64,000 bases of DNA from Mycobacterium malmoense (GTDB taxonomy: Bacteria > Actinomycetota > Actinomycetes > Mycobacteriales > Mycobacteriaceae): positions 744,001 through 808,000 of the forward strand of contig NZ_CP080999.1 of assembly GCF_019645855.1 (NCBI RefSeq), written 5' to 3'. Under the pieces are notes generated by a model. The model did not search any database. It was not told the DNA's origin and was given only the letters and a program-made list of their open reading frames with translations. Position numbers and translations under genes: made by a program. Within the stretch, counting starts at the first letter, position 1. Each line of letters opens with the position of its first letter. This document shows, piece after piece, positions 42,642-52,216 of this stretch.

Positions 42642-44159
42642 ATGCCAGCGCAGGACACGGCAGAGACCACCGCACGGACCGTTGCGGATGCCGCGCCCGG
42701 GTCGCGGGTCGACCGGCGGCTGCTGATCGACGGCCGGCTCGTCACCGCCGACAAGGCGTTCCCCTCGATCAATCCCGCCACGACTGCCGTCATCGGGCAT
42801 GCTCCGGATGCCGGCGTCGAGGACGCCGAGGCGGCGATCGCGGCGGCCCGGCGTGCGTTCGACACGACATGCTGGCCAACCGATGCCGGGTTGCGGATCC
42901 GTTGCCTCGATCAGCTGCATCAGGCGCTGGTCGACCACGCCGAGGAATTGCGTGAGCTAACCATCGCCGAGGTCGGCGCCACGCGTGCGCTCACCCAGGG
43001 TGCCCAACTCGATGAGCCGATCGGCATCGTGCGCTTTTACGCGGACCTGCTCCGTAATTACCAGTTCTCCGAAGACCTCGGCGAGAAAGAATCGCGGGGC
43101 ATGCGGCATCACCGTTGGGTGGAGAAGGAAGCCGCAGGGGTGGTGGGCGCGATCATCGCCTACAACTATCCGAACCAGCTCGCGCTGGCCAAGCTGGCCC
43201 CCGCGCTGGCCGCCGGATGCACCGTCGTGCTCAAGGGCGCCCCCGACACCCCGCTGATCACACTGGCATTGGGTGAATTGATCGCCAACCACACCGACAT
43301 CCCGCCCGGCGTGGTGAACGTGCTCAGTTCCTCGGGGCCCGCCGTCGGGGAGGCGCTGACCACCAGTCCCGACGTCGACGTGATCACCTTCACCGGGTCG
43401 ACCGCGGTCGGCCGCAAGATCATGGCCGCCGCGAGCCAGACCGTCAAGCGTGTCTTCCTGGAATTGGGTGGCAAGTCGGCGGTGATCATGCTCGACGACG
43501 CCGACTTCGCCGCCGCCGCCATGTTCGCGGCGTTCAGCATGGTCACCCACGCCGGCCAGGGCTGCGCGCTCACGTCCCGGCTGTTGGTGCCCAGAAAGCA
43601 CCACGACGAAATCGTCGAGCTGATTGCACGGAACTTCGCCAAGGTGCGCCACGGCAATCCGGCCGATCCGAAAACGTTTATGGGGCCGCTGATCAACGAG
43701 CGCCAGCGGGACAAGGTCGACGCCATGGTCCAGCGGGCCGTCGCCACGGGGGCCACCCTGGTCACCGGCGGCGAGCGGTTGGATCCCGGCTACTTCTACG
43801 CGCCCACGCTGCTCACCAACGTCGACCCCGACAGCGAGATCGCCCAGGACGAGGTGTTCGGGCCGGTGCTGGCCGTCATCGCGTTCGACGATGACGACGA
43901 CGCGGTGCGCATCGCCAACAACTCGATTTACGGATTGGCCGGCGCGGTCTTCGGCCGCGACCAGGACCGGGCGCTGGCGGTGGCGCGCCGAATCCGGACC
44001 GGATCGTTTTCCATCAACGGCGGCAACTACTTCGGCGCCGACAGCCCGTTCGGCGGCTTCAAGCAGTCCGGCATCGGCCGTGAGATGGGTGTCGCCGGGC
44101 TCGAGGAATTCTTGGAGCGCAAGACTTTTGCGATTCCGGCCGAGGGGGCCCCGGCATGA
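42642..44159 (+). CDS. Aldehyde dehydrogenase
   Basis: 505-residue NAD(P)-dependent ALDH. Asn175 (AYNYP), Glu274 (LELGGKS) and nucleophile Cys308 (GQGCALTS) are in place; the end SFSINGG...SPFGGFKQSGIGREMG is classical. ATG at 42642. Overlaps the CoA-transferase start by 4 bases, so aldehyde oxidation and CoA activation of the resulting acid are coupled. Confidence 0.94.
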   Translation: MPAQDTAETTARTVADAAPGSRVDRRLLIDGRLVTADKAFPSINPATTAVIGHAPDAGVEDAEAAIAAARRAFDTTCWPTDAGLRIRCLDQLHQALVDHAEELRELTIAEVGATRALTQGAQLDEPIGIVRFYADLLRNYQFSEDLGEKESRGMRHHRWVEKEAAGVVGAIIAYNYPNQLALAKLAPALAAGCTVVLKGAPDTPLITLALGELIANHTDIPPGVVNVLSSSGPAVGEALTTSPDVDVITFTGSTAVGRKIMAAASQTVKRVFLELGGKSAVIMLDDADFAAAAMFAAFSMVTHAGQGCALTSRLLVPRKHHDEIVELIARNFAKVRHGNPADPKTFMGPLINERQRDKVDAMVQRAVATGATLVTGGERLDPGYFYAPTLLTNVDPDSEIAQDEVFGPVLAVIAFDDDDDAVRIANNSIYGLAGAVFGRDQDRALAVARRIRTGSFSINGGNYFGADSPFGGFKQSGIGREMGVAGLEEFLERKTFAIPAEGAPA

Positions 44160-45361
44160 GGCCGCTGGAGGGCATCCGCGTCCTGGAAGTCGCCATGTAC
44201 GGCTTCGTCCCGTCGGCGGGTGCCGTGCTGGCCGAATGGGGAGCCGACGTGGTCAAGGTCGAGCACGCCGTGACGGGCGATCCGCAACGCGGGCTCCGGC
44301 AGACCGGGATGCTGCGCGTCGAGGGCGACCCGAACCCCAACATCGAACACGCCAACCGCGGCAAGCGCAGCATCGGACTGGACATGTCGGTGCCGGAGGG
44401 CAAGGAGGTGCTCTACGAGCTGGCCCGCCGCTCCGACGTGTTCCTGACCAGTTTTTTGCCCGACGCCCGGCGAAAGTTCGGCATCGACGTCGACGACATC
44501 CGAGCGGTGAACCCGAAGATCGTCTACGCGCGCGGAAGCGCGCTCGGCCCGCGTGGCGAGGAGGCGACCAAGGGCGGCTACGACATGACCGCCTTCTGGT
44601 GCCGGGCCGGAACCGCCGCCACCATCACCCCGGCGGGCATGCCCGGCATGATCGCGCCACCCGGACCGGCGTACGGCGACACCATCTCGGGCACCAATCT
44701 CGCCGGCGGCATCGCGGCGGCATTGCTCAAACGCGAACGCACCGGCCAACCGTCGGTCGTCGACGTCTCGCTGCTGGGCAGCGGCTTTTGGTCGATGGGA
44801 CACACGGTCGCGTTGACGAAGCATCTGGGTCAGCGGCTGGAAGCGCCGCCGCCCGGTGTGCATGGTGCGCCCAACAACCCCTTGGTGGGCCTGTACACCA
44901 CGTCCGACGGCCGCTACATCTCTTTCGTGATGATGCAGCCCACCAAGTTCTGGGCCGACGTGTGCCGGCACGTCGACCTGCCGGAGCTGGCCGACGATCC
45001 GCGCTTTGCCACCGTCGAGAAAATCGCGGCCAACACGGCGGATGCGGTGGAGATCTTGACCAAGGTGATCGCAACCCGCACGCTTGCCGAGTGGAGCGAA
45101 CGCTTTGCCACGCTCGCCGGCCCCTGGGCGCCGGTGCAGGACACGTTGCAAGCGGTCGATGACGCGCAGATCCGCGCGAACGAGTATCTGGTTCGCGCAG
45201 GCGAACTCGACTTGGTCGCCAACCCAGTCCAATTCGACGTCACCGCGCCGCACACCGGGCCGGCGCCCGGATTCGCCGAGCAGACCGACGAGATCCTGAT
45301 GGAAATCGGGCTCGACTGGGACCGCATCATCGAACTCAAGACGGCCGGCGCCGTCACGTAG
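44156..45361 (+). CDS. CaiB/BaiF (family III) CoA-transferase
   Basis: 401 residues, complete. Blocks: LEVAMYGFVPSAGAVLAEWG, ANRGKRSIGLDMSVPEGKEV, IVYARGSALGP, and the catalytic-Asp region GGYDMTAFWCRAG. A late DGRYISFVMMQP and W..RF.TLAGPWAPVQ follow. ATGA overlap with the ALDH. It likely loads the acid made by that enzyme with CoA. Confidence 0.92.
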   Translation: MRPLEGIRVLEVAMYGFVPSAGAVLAEWGADVVKVEHAVTGDPQRGLRQTGMLRVEGDPNPNIEHANRGKRSIGLDMSVPEGKEVLYELARRSDVFLTSFLPDARRKFGIDVDDIRAVNPKIVYARGSALGPRGEEATKGGYDMTAFWCRAGTAATITPAGMPGMIAPPGPAYGDTISGTNLAGGIAAALLKRERTGQPSVVDVSLLGSGFWSMGHTVALTKHLGQRLEAPPPGVHGAPNNPLVGLYTTSDGRYISFVMMQPTKFWADVCRHVDLPELADDPRFATVEKIAANTADAVEILTKVIATRTLAEWSERFATLAGPWAPVQDTLQAVDDAQIRANEYLVRAGELDLVANPVQFDVTAPHTGPAPGFAEQTDEILMEIGLDWDRIIELKTAGAVT

Positions 45362-45434
45362 GGCTGCCTGGAAATGTCTGAACCGAACGTCGCTTCCGTT
45401 GCGACTCACTCGCCGTGCCTCCGCGCCGTTTCCG

Positions 45435-45445
45435 ATAACGGTTAT
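45435..45445. promoter_or_regulatory. Palindrome in the mce upstream region
   Basis: ATAAC-G-GTTAT within the 333-base gap between the CoA-transferase and the first YrbE gene. The gap probably holds the mce promoter. Function of the palindrome is not known. Confidence 0.3.
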
Positions 45446-45555
45446 GCATTTTTCGTTACGCCCGGGCACGGCATGAGTCATAATCGCCGAACGCTTCAAG
45501 ACGAGTGGGCCCTCGTGTTGGAGCGGCCAACTCACGCAACAGAATGGAGGCTGGC

Positions 45556-45705
45556 GTGAGGATGGAGGGCATGGTCACCGACGCGCAGCCGCGGTCCGCG
45601 GCCGCTCGGATCGGTCTGGCGCACAGGGTGGTTGGTTCGGGCGAGATATTTACTTCAGCGTCAACGGTCGCGATGCCGGAAGGACCTCGCTTCGATGGCG
45701 AGTAG
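45556..45705 (+). CDS. Possible 49-residue leader/small protein before the mce operon
   Basis: GTG at 45556 preceded by GGAGG with 5-base spacing; the frame runs through PRSAAARIGLAHRVVGSGEI and ends at a TAG (45703-45705) that lies 8 bases inside the YrbE gene. The strong ribosome site and overlapping end suggest translational coupling, but no homology is recognised and the amino-acid make-up is not distinctive. Confidence 0.28.
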   Translation: MRMEGMVTDAQPRSAAARIGLAHRVVGSGEIFTSASTVAMPEGPRFDGE

Positions 45706-46501
45706 GGGAGCGGACCGCTGGTCGCCGGGCATCTCGTTGGGGCGCGGCTCCAAGCCCGCGGAGGCGATCGGCGGCTTGTTCGCGATGTCCGCGGACGCGA
45801 TCAAGTTTTTGTTCCGCCGGCCGTTCCAGTGGCGTGAGTTCTTGGAGCAGTCGTGGTTTGTCGCGCGCGTGGCAATGGCGCCGACGTTGTTGGTGGCGAT
45901 TCCGTTCACCGTCTTGGTCAGCTTCACGCTCAACATCTTGTTGCGTGAACTGGGCGCCGCGGATCTGTCCGGTGCGGGCGCCGCGTTCGGGGCGGTGACC
46001 CAGCTCGGCCCGCTGGTGACGGTGTTGATCGTGGCCGGCGCCGGTGCCACGGCGATGTGCGCCGACCTGGGTTCGCGCACGATCCGCGAGGAGATCGACG
46101 CGATGGAGGTGCTGGGCATCAATCCGGTGCAGCGCCTGGTCACGCCGCGCATGCTGGCCTCGGGCCTGGTGGCGCTGCTGCTGAACAGCCTGGTCGTCAC
46201 CATCGGCATTGTGGGTGGCTACGTCTTTTCGGTGTTCGTCCAAGACGTCAATCCCGGCGCGTTCGCCGCGGGCATCACCCTGCTGACGGGCGTGCCGGAG
46301 GTGATCATTTCCTGTGTCAAGGCAGCGCTTTTCGGTCTGATCGCCGGATTGGTCGCGTGTTATCGCGGACTGACGATCACCGGCGGTGGCGCGAAGGCCG
46401 TGGGCAACGCCGTGAACGAAACGGTGGTCTACGCGTTCATGTCGCTGTTCGTGGTGAATGTGGTTGTCACCGCTATCGGCATCCGAATGTCGGCCAAGTA
46501 G
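45695..46501 (+). CDS. yrbEA: YrbE/MlaE-type permease A of an mce operon
   Basis: 268 residues with about five membrane helices. The MlaE pattern is plain: PFQWREFLEQSWF, FTLNILLRELGAADLSGAGA, and the cytoplasmic coupling helix IREEIDAMEVLGINPVQRLV. Part of the channel that, with an ATPase and six Mce proteins, imports lipids or sterols. ATG at 45695 follows GGAAGGA. 24 bases to the second permease. Confidence 0.95.
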   Translation: MASRGADRWSPGISLGRGSKPAEAIGGLFAMSADAIKFLFRRPFQWREFLEQSWFVARVAMAPTLLVAIPFTVLVSFTLNILLRELGAADLSGAGAAFGAVTQLGPLVTVLIVAGAGATAMCADLGSRTIREEIDAMEVLGINPVQRLVTPRMLASGLVALLLNSLVVTIGIVGGYVFSVFVQDVNPGAFAAGITLLTGVPEVIISCVKAALFGLIAGLVACYRGLTITGGGAKAVGNAVNETVVYAFMSLFVVNVVVTAIGIRMSAK

Positions 46502-46525
46502 CAGAAGGAGGTCTAGGGACAGACT

Positions 46526-47374
46526 GTGATGACGCTGCGCGCCGCCTATCCGCGCCTGACGCGACAACTCGAGAAGCCGGTCGGCACCCTGAGCCGGATC
46601 GGCGATCACATGTTGTTCTACGGCAAGGCGATTGCCGGGATACCGTTCGCGGCCACCCACTACCGGCGGGAAGTGATCCGTCTCGTCGCCGAAATCAGCA
46701 TGGGTGCGGGAACTTTGGCGATGATCGGCGGGACACTCGTGATCGTCGGCTTCTTGACGCTGGCCGCGGGTGGCACGCTGGCGGTCCAGGGGTACAGCTC
46801 GCTGGGCAATATCGGCATCGAGGCGCTGACCGGTTTCCTGGCGGCCTTCATCAACGTCCGGATCGCGGCGCCGATAGTCGCGGGAATCGGATTGGCCGCC
46901 ACCTTCGGCGCCGGTGTGACCGCGCAGCTGGGCGCCATGCGGATCAACGAAGAGATCGACGCGCTGGAATCCATGGCGATCCGGCCGGTTTCGTATCTGG
47001 TCAGCACGCGAATCGTGGCCGGAATGCTCGCGATCACCCCGCTGTATTCCATCGCCGTCATCCTGTCTTTCGTCGCCAGCCAGTTCACGACCGTGGTGCT
47101 GTTCGGCCAATCAAGCGGCTTGTATCAGCACTACTTCACGACGTTCCTCAACCCGATCGACCTGCTGTGGTCGTTCCTGCAGGCCGTCCTGATGGCGCTC
47201 ACGATCTTGTTGATCCACACGTATTTCGGTTACTTTGCTTCGGGGGGGCCGGCCGGCGTGGGTGTCGCGACCGGTAATGCGGTGCGGACCTCACTCATCG
47301 TGGTGGTGTCGGTGACGCTGCTGGTTTCGCTGTCCATCTACGGCACCAACGGCAACTTCCACTTGTCCGGGTAG
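46526..47374 (+). CDS. yrbEB: YrbE/MlaE-type permease B of an mce operon
   Basis: 282 residues (GTG 46526; ATG 46529 possible). Same fold: QLGAMRINEEIDALESMAIR is the coupling helix, FGYFASGGPAGVGVATGNAV near the end. Pairs with YrbEA. 15 bases to MceA, with GGGGAGG between. Confidence 0.95.
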   Translation: MMTLRAAYPRLTRQLEKPVGTLSRIGDHMLFYGKAIAGIPFAATHYRREVIRLVAEISMGAGTLAMIGGTLVIVGFLTLAAGGTLAVQGYSSLGNIGIEALTGFLAAFINVRIAAPIVAGIGLAATFGAGVTAQLGAMRINEEIDALESMAIRPVSYLVSTRIVAGMLAITPLYSIAVILSFVASQFTTVVLFGQSSGLYQHYFTTFLNPIDLLWSFLQAVLMALTILLIHTYFGYFASGGPAGVGVATGNAVRTSLIVVVSVTLLVSLSIYGTNGNFHLSG

Positions 47375-47389
47375 GGGAGGAGACCTGAC

Positions 47390-48667
47390 GTGACGGAGCG
47401 CCTCGGGCCCGGCCCCATTCACCGTTCCGAAACCACAAGCGCCGCGGCGCCCGTCGCGGCCTCACCGGGCCGCCACTTCGGGGCGCAATCGTACGTCCGG
47501 CCGCTGGCGGGGTTGGCGACCATCATCGTGGTCGCCGCGATCGTCGCCGTCGCGGTGGGCCTGTTCCGGGGCGACTTCACGACGAGCGTGCCGGTGACCG
47601 TGGTCTCGCCGCGCGCCGGCCTGGTGATGAACCCGGACGCCAAGGTGAAGATGCGCGGCGTGGAGGTGGGCAAGGTCTCCTCGATCGACGTGCGGCCGAA
47701 CGGCGAAGCCGTGCTGCATCTGGCGATGCAACCGGCGCAGATGCATCTCATTCCGGCCAATGTGCTCGTCGACATCGCGTCGGCGACGGCCTTCGGCGCC
47801 AAGTTCGTCGAGCTGATCCCGCCCGCCGAGCCGTCGCCAAAGCCGTTGAGCGCCAATCAGGTGCTCGAGGGCAAACACGTCACCGTCGAAATCAACACGG
47901 TATTCCAACAACTCACGTCGCTACTGGCGAAGATCGATCCCGCCAAACTCAACGAAACCCTCGGCGCGATAGCGTCGGCGGTAAACGGCCGCGGCCACAA
48001 GATCGGCCAGATGATATCCGATCTCGATTCGTTTCTGGCCACCCAGGAACCCAGCCTTCCCGCGCTGAGCCGCGACCTCGAAGTCCTGCCCACGGTGAGC
48101 AACGCCTATGCCGACGCAGCGCCGGATCTTCTCGCCACCACCGACAACGCGATCAGGATCAGCAAGTCGATCGTTGACGAGCAACGGAATCTGGATGCGT
48201 TCTTGATCAGCTCTATTGGCTTGGCGGACATGGGAAATGACGTTGTGGGCGGCAACAGGAAGGCGCTGACCGACGTCCTGCACCTGTTGGCGCCGACCAC
48301 CGACCTGCTCAACGAATACCACAAGGCGCTGTGGTGCGGCATAGCCGGGGACCTGGGGAATGTGACGGCGCCGGACCTACCCGAACCGATGGTCAAGGTG
48401 ACGGTCTACCTCGGCTTCGGAACCGAACGTTACCGCTACCCAAGCAACTTGCCCAAGGTGGCCGCGACCGGGGGTCCGCAGTGCCAGGACCTGCCCGTGG
48501 TGCCCTTCGACGTTGCGCCGCCGTTCGTGGTGGCCGACGTCGGCTCCAATCCCATGGAATACGGCAACCCGCAATTGCTGATCAACTCCGACGGGCTCAA
48601 GCAGCTGCTGTACGGGCCGATCGACGGGCCGCCGCGCAACTCCTTCCAGGTGGGACAGCCCGGATGA
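47390..48667 (+). CDS. mceA: MceA-family protein
   Basis: 425 residues. One N-terminal membrane helix near 40-58 (ATIIVVAAIVAVAVGLF), then the MCE domain (RAGLVMNPDAKVKMRGVEVG), helical needle region, and a C-terminal part with DLPEPMVKVTVYLGFG. First of six Mce subunits forming the periplasmic tunnel. Stop overlaps mceB (ATGA). Confidence 0.94.
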   Translation: MTERLGPGPIHRSETTSAAAPVAASPGRHFGAQSYVRPLAGLATIIVVAAIVAVAVGLFRGDFTTSVPVTVVSPRAGLVMNPDAKVKMRGVEVGKVSSIDVRPNGEAVLHLAMQPAQMHLIPANVLVDIASATAFGAKFVELIPPAEPSPKPLSANQVLEGKHVTVEINTVFQQLTSLLAKIDPAKLNETLGAIASAVNGRGHKIGQMISDLDSFLATQEPSLPALSRDLEVLPTVSNAYADAAPDLLATTDNAIRISKSIVDEQRNLDAFLISSIGLADMGNDVVGGNRKALTDVLHLLAPTTDLLNEYHKALWCGIAGDLGNVTAPDLPEPMVKVTVYLGFGTERYRYPSNLPKVAATGGPQCQDLPVVPFDVAPPFVVADVGSNPMEYGNPQLLINSDGLKQLLYGPIDGPPRNSFQVGQPG

Positions 48668-49701
48668 GCGGTTCACGCGCGATGATCATCAAGTTCGGGG
48701 TCTTTGCCATCGTGATGGTCCTGTTGACGGTGTTCTTGTTCTTCATTTTCGGCCAGTACACAACCGGTGCGACGAACGGGTATTCGGCGGTTTTCTCGGA
48801 TGTGTCGCGGCTGAAGACCGGGCAGACGGTGCGGGTGGCCGGGGTCCGGGTGGGCACGGTCAACAGCGTCTCGTTGCGGCCGGACAAAAAGGTGCTGGTG
48901 AAATTCGACGCCGACCGCAGCGTCGTGCTCACCACGGGCACCCGGGCCGTCATCCGCTACCTGAACCTGGTCGGTGATCGCTATCTTGAGCTCGTCGACG
49001 GTCCCGGATCCACGAAGGTGCTGCCGGCCGGAGCGGAGATCCCGATCGATCGCACGGCGCCGGCCCTCGACCTCGATCTGCTGCTCGGTGGATTGAAACC
49101 GGTTACCCAGGGCCTGAATCCACAAGACGTCAACGCGCTCAGCGCAGCACTCATCCAGGTTTTCCAGGGCGAGGGCGGAACGCTGCAGTCGCTGCTGTCG
49201 GAGACGTCCTCGTTCTCCAATGCGTTGGCCGACAACAACCAGACGGTGCAGGGGCTGATCGACAACCTGAACACCGTGGTGGGCACCGTCGACCAGGAGG
49301 GCACCAAGTTCTCGGGCGCCATCGACCGTCTTGAGAAGTTGATCAGCGGCCTGTCGCAGGACCGCGACACCATCGGCGCCGCGATCACCGCCCTGGACAA
49401 CGGAACTGCATCGATCGCGGATCTGCTGGGCCGCGCCCGCGCGCCGTTGGCCGGCACCGTCGACCAATTGAATCGGCTGGCCCCGTTGCTGGATAAGGAC
49501 AAGAACCTTCTCGACGCTTCGCTGCACAAGTTGCCCAACGACTACCGCAAGCTAACGCGGCTGGGTGCCTACGGCGCCTGGTTCCCCTACTACCTGTGCG
49601 GACTGGCGCTGCGTGTGTCCGATCTGCAATACCGGACAGTCGAAGTCGGCATCAAGCACCAGATCACCGGAAGGTGCGCGGAGCCGAAGGATGGCGAATG
49701 A
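48664..49701 (+). CDS. mceB: MceB-family protein
   Basis: 345 residues. N-terminal anchor IIKFGVFAIVMVLLTVFLFF (8-27), MCE domain YSAVFSDVSRLKTGQTVRVA, coiled helices 160-300, and C-terminal YLCGLALRVSDLQYR. ATGA overlap on both sides. Confidence 0.94.
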   Translation: MSGSRAMIIKFGVFAIVMVLLTVFLFFIFGQYTTGATNGYSAVFSDVSRLKTGQTVRVAGVRVGTVNSVSLRPDKKVLVKFDADRSVVLTTGTRAVIRYLNLVGDRYLELVDGPGSTKVLPAGAEIPIDRTAPALDLDLLLGGLKPVTQGLNPQDVNALSAALIQVFQGEGGTLQSLLSETSSFSNALADNNQTVQGLIDNLNTVVGTVDQEGTKFSGAIDRLEKLISGLSQDRDTIGAAITALDNGTASIADLLGRARAPLAGTVDQLNRLAPLLDKDKNLLDASLHKLPNDYRKLTRLGAYGAWFPYYLCGLALRVSDLQYRTVEVGIKHQITGRCAEPKDGE

Positions 49702-50780
49702 ATAAGTACCGTGGGGCGGGCCTCATTCGCGCCGGATTCATCGGCGCCGTGCTGGTGGCGCTGGTCATCGCGGTCGGGCTGAATCCCGAACAGCTGATAC
49801 AGCGAGCGACCACGGTCCGCTACCAGGCGCTGTTCTCCGATGCCGGCGGCCTGGCAACCGGCAACGACGTGACGGTGTCGGGAATCAAGGTCGGCAGCGT
49901 GACGGGCATGTCGCTGCAGCGCGGCGATGTTCTGGTGACATTCACCGCCAAGGGCGACGTTCTGCTCGGGTCGGCCAGCACCGCACACATCAAAACCGGC
50001 TCGCTGTTGGGTCAGCGGGTGCTCACCGTCGACTCCGCGGGCAGCGGCACATTGCGTCCGATGTCCGTCATCCCGGTGTCGCGCACCTCCTCGCCCTATT
50101 CGCTGTCCGAGGCCGTCGGTGACCTGACGACCGACATCGCGGGAACCAACACCGAAGCGCTCAACCGGTCCCTCGACACGCTGTCGGCGACGCTGAATCA
50201 GGTTGCGCCGCAACTGGGGCCGGCGTTCGATGGGATCACCCGGCTTTCCCAGACGCTGAATGCCCGCAACCAGACACTCGGGCAGCTGCTCAAGGGTGCC
50301 GCCGATGTCACCGGCATCCTTTCGCAACGCAGCCAGCAACTCAACACGTTGATCCTCAACGCCAACGACCTGTTGTCCATGCTGGTGGCGCGGCGGCAGG
50401 CGATCGTGCGGCTGCTGGCCAGCACGTCCGCGGTGGCCAAGCAGCTGTCGGGTCTGGTGCATGACAACGAGGCGAAGCTGGCACCGTCGCTGGAGAAGCT
50501 GAACTCGGTGACGGCGATGCTGGAAAAAAACCGCGACAACATAGCGAAGGCCTTGCCCGGACTGGCGAAATATGAGCTGACGCAGGGTGAGACGGTGTCC
50601 AGTGGGTTCTACTACAACCCGTTCATCCCGAACCTGTTCCAGTTGGAATTTTTCCAATGGTTGTTCGACTACTCCTTCGGGTTCCGCGCCTACGGCGCCC
50701 CCGGTCAACCACCGGACACCGCCGGGCCGCGGGCATTCTTCCCGTTCCCGTTCAACATGGATCCGGGCGGCCGGCCATGA
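49698..50780 (+). CDS. mceC: MceC-family protein
   Basis: 360 residues. Anchor ~10-28, MCE domain YQALFSDAGGLATGNDVTVS, long helical needle (TLNARNQTLGQLLKGAADVT), and the MceC-type end RAFFPFPFNMDPGGRP. Overlaps MceB and MceD. Confidence 0.94.
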   Translation: MNKYRGAGLIRAGFIGAVLVALVIAVGLNPEQLIQRATTVRYQALFSDAGGLATGNDVTVSGIKVGSVTGMSLQRGDVLVTFTAKGDVLLGSASTAHIKTGSLLGQRVLTVDSAGSGTLRPMSVIPVSRTSSPYSLSEAVGDLTTDIAGTNTEALNRSLDTLSATLNQVAPQLGPAFDGITRLSQTLNARNQTLGQLLKGAADVTGILSQRSQQLNTLILNANDLLSMLVARRQAIVRLLASTSAVAKQLSGLVHDNEAKLAPSLEKLNSVTAMLEKNRDNIAKALPGLAKYELTQGETVSSGFYYNPFIPNLFQLEFFQWLFDYSFGFRAYGAPGQPPDTAGPRAFFPFPFNMDPGGRP

Positions 50781-52216
50781 TGCGGCTCGAGGCGATTCCG
50801 CGCAACAAGCTCAAGGGCGGGCTGGCGATCGTGTTGGCCGGGCTCATCGTTGTGGGCACGGGGATTGCCATCCGCAACACCTTCTTTCGCCCGACGACGA
50901 TCATCGCCTACTTCCCGACCGCCACCGCGATCTACCCGGGCGACGATATCCGGGTGTCCGGGATGAAGGTGGGCACCATCGCATCCATCCGGCCGCAGGG
51001 CACCCAGGCGAAGCTGGTGATGCACGTCGATCGCAACGTGCGCATTCCCGCGGACGCGAAAGCGGTGATCGTCGCCCAGAACCTGGTGGCGGCACGCTAC
51101 GTCCAGCTCACCCCGGCCTACCGGTCGAGCGGTCCCGCCATGCGTGACGGCGCGGTGATACCGGTCGACCGGACGGCGGTGCCCGTCGAATGGGACCAGG
51201 TGAAGGACCAATTAATGCGTCTGGCAACCGAGTTGGGCCCCAACAGCAAGGTGTCGACCCCATCGGTGGCGCGGTTCATCGACAGCGCCGCTAACGCGCT
51301 GGGCGACGGCAACGGTGAGAAGCTGCGGCAGACGCTGGCCCAGCTGTCCGGGTTCGGGCGGATCCTGGCCAACGGCAGCGGCAACATCGTCGACATCGTC
51401 AAGAACCTGCAGAATTTCGTTGGGGCACTGCGCGACAGCAATGTCCAGATCGTGCAGTTCGACAACCGGCTGGCCACACTCACCAGCGTGCTCGACGACA
51501 ACAAGTCCGATCTGGACGCGGCGTTGACGGACCTGGCGAGCGCGGTCGGCGAGGTGCAGCGGTTCATCGAGGGGAGTCGTGACCAAACCGCGGAGCAGAT
51601 AACGCGGCTGGCCGACCTGACGCAAGTACTCGTCGATAACCAGATGGCGTTGAAAAACGTTCTGCACGTGGCGCCGAACGCGCTGGCGAACGCCTACAAC
51701 GACTACGACCCCGATGTCGGGAACATCCGCGGCGGGGTCGGAATCCAGAACTTCACCAATCCGACGTTTGCCTGGTGCTCGCAAATCGGGGCCATAGAGA
51801 ACGCCACCGCCGTGGAGACCGGCAAGCTGTGCGGCTTGTACCTGAGCCCGGCGCTGAAGGTGTTCAACCCGAATTTCCTATTCAACTTCAACTATTTGCC
51901 GATTCCGGTCAACCCACTGCTATCCCCGGCGTTTGACCCGAAGAACGTCGTTTACACCGAGCAACGGCTGGCGCCCGGCGGCGAAGGACCGAAGCCGACG
52001 CCCCCCGAGCTGCCGCCGGCGGTGTCCGCGTATACCGGGCTGCCCGGCGATACACCGCCGGCACCGCCACCGCCGCCGCCACCGGCGCGGATACCGGGAG
52101 CGGCGATGCCCGAGCCCCCGCCGCCCAGCGTGCCGCCCGAGCCGCCGGCCGAACCGCCGCCGGGCCCGGCGAATGTGTCGGACATGCTGCTCCCCGGGGG
52201 AGGCCCGCAACCATGA
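50777..52216 (+). CDS. mceD: MceD-family protein with proline-rich tail
   Basis: 479 residues. Anchor ~14-32, MCE domain ATAIYPGDDIRVSGMKVGTI, helical needle, then from about residue 405 a tail very rich in Pro (PPAPPPPPPPARIPG), probably extended in the cell wall. Overlaps the lipoprotein gene by 4 bases. Confidence 0.94.
   Translation: MMRLEAIPRNKLKGGLAIVLAGLIVVGTGIAIRNTFFRPTTIIAYFPTATAIYPGDDIRVSGMKVGTIASIRPQGTQAKLVMHVDRNVRIPADAKAVIVAQNLVAARYVQLTPAYRSSGPAMRDGAVIPVDRTAVPVEWDQVKDQLMRLATELGPNSKVSTPSVARFIDSAANALGDGNGEKLRQTLAQLSGFGRILANGSGNIVDIVKNLQNFVGALRDSNVQIVQFDNRLATLTSVLDDNKSDLDAALTDLASAVGEVQRFIEGSRDQTAEQITRLADLTQVLVDNQMALKNVLHVAPNALANAYNDYDPDVGNIRGGVGIQNFTNPTFAWCSQIGAIENATAVETGKLCGLYLSPALKVFNPNFLFNFNYLPIPVNPLLSPAFDPKNVVYTEQRLAPGGEGPKPTPPELPPAVSAYTGLPGDTPPAPPPPPPPARIPGAAMPEPPPPSVPPEPPAEPPPGPANVSDMLLPGGGPQP

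Noticed and set aside
52020..52190. Repetitive CCG-rich stretch
   Set aside because: It is the coding sequence for the proline-rich tail of MceD, not an independent repeat element.
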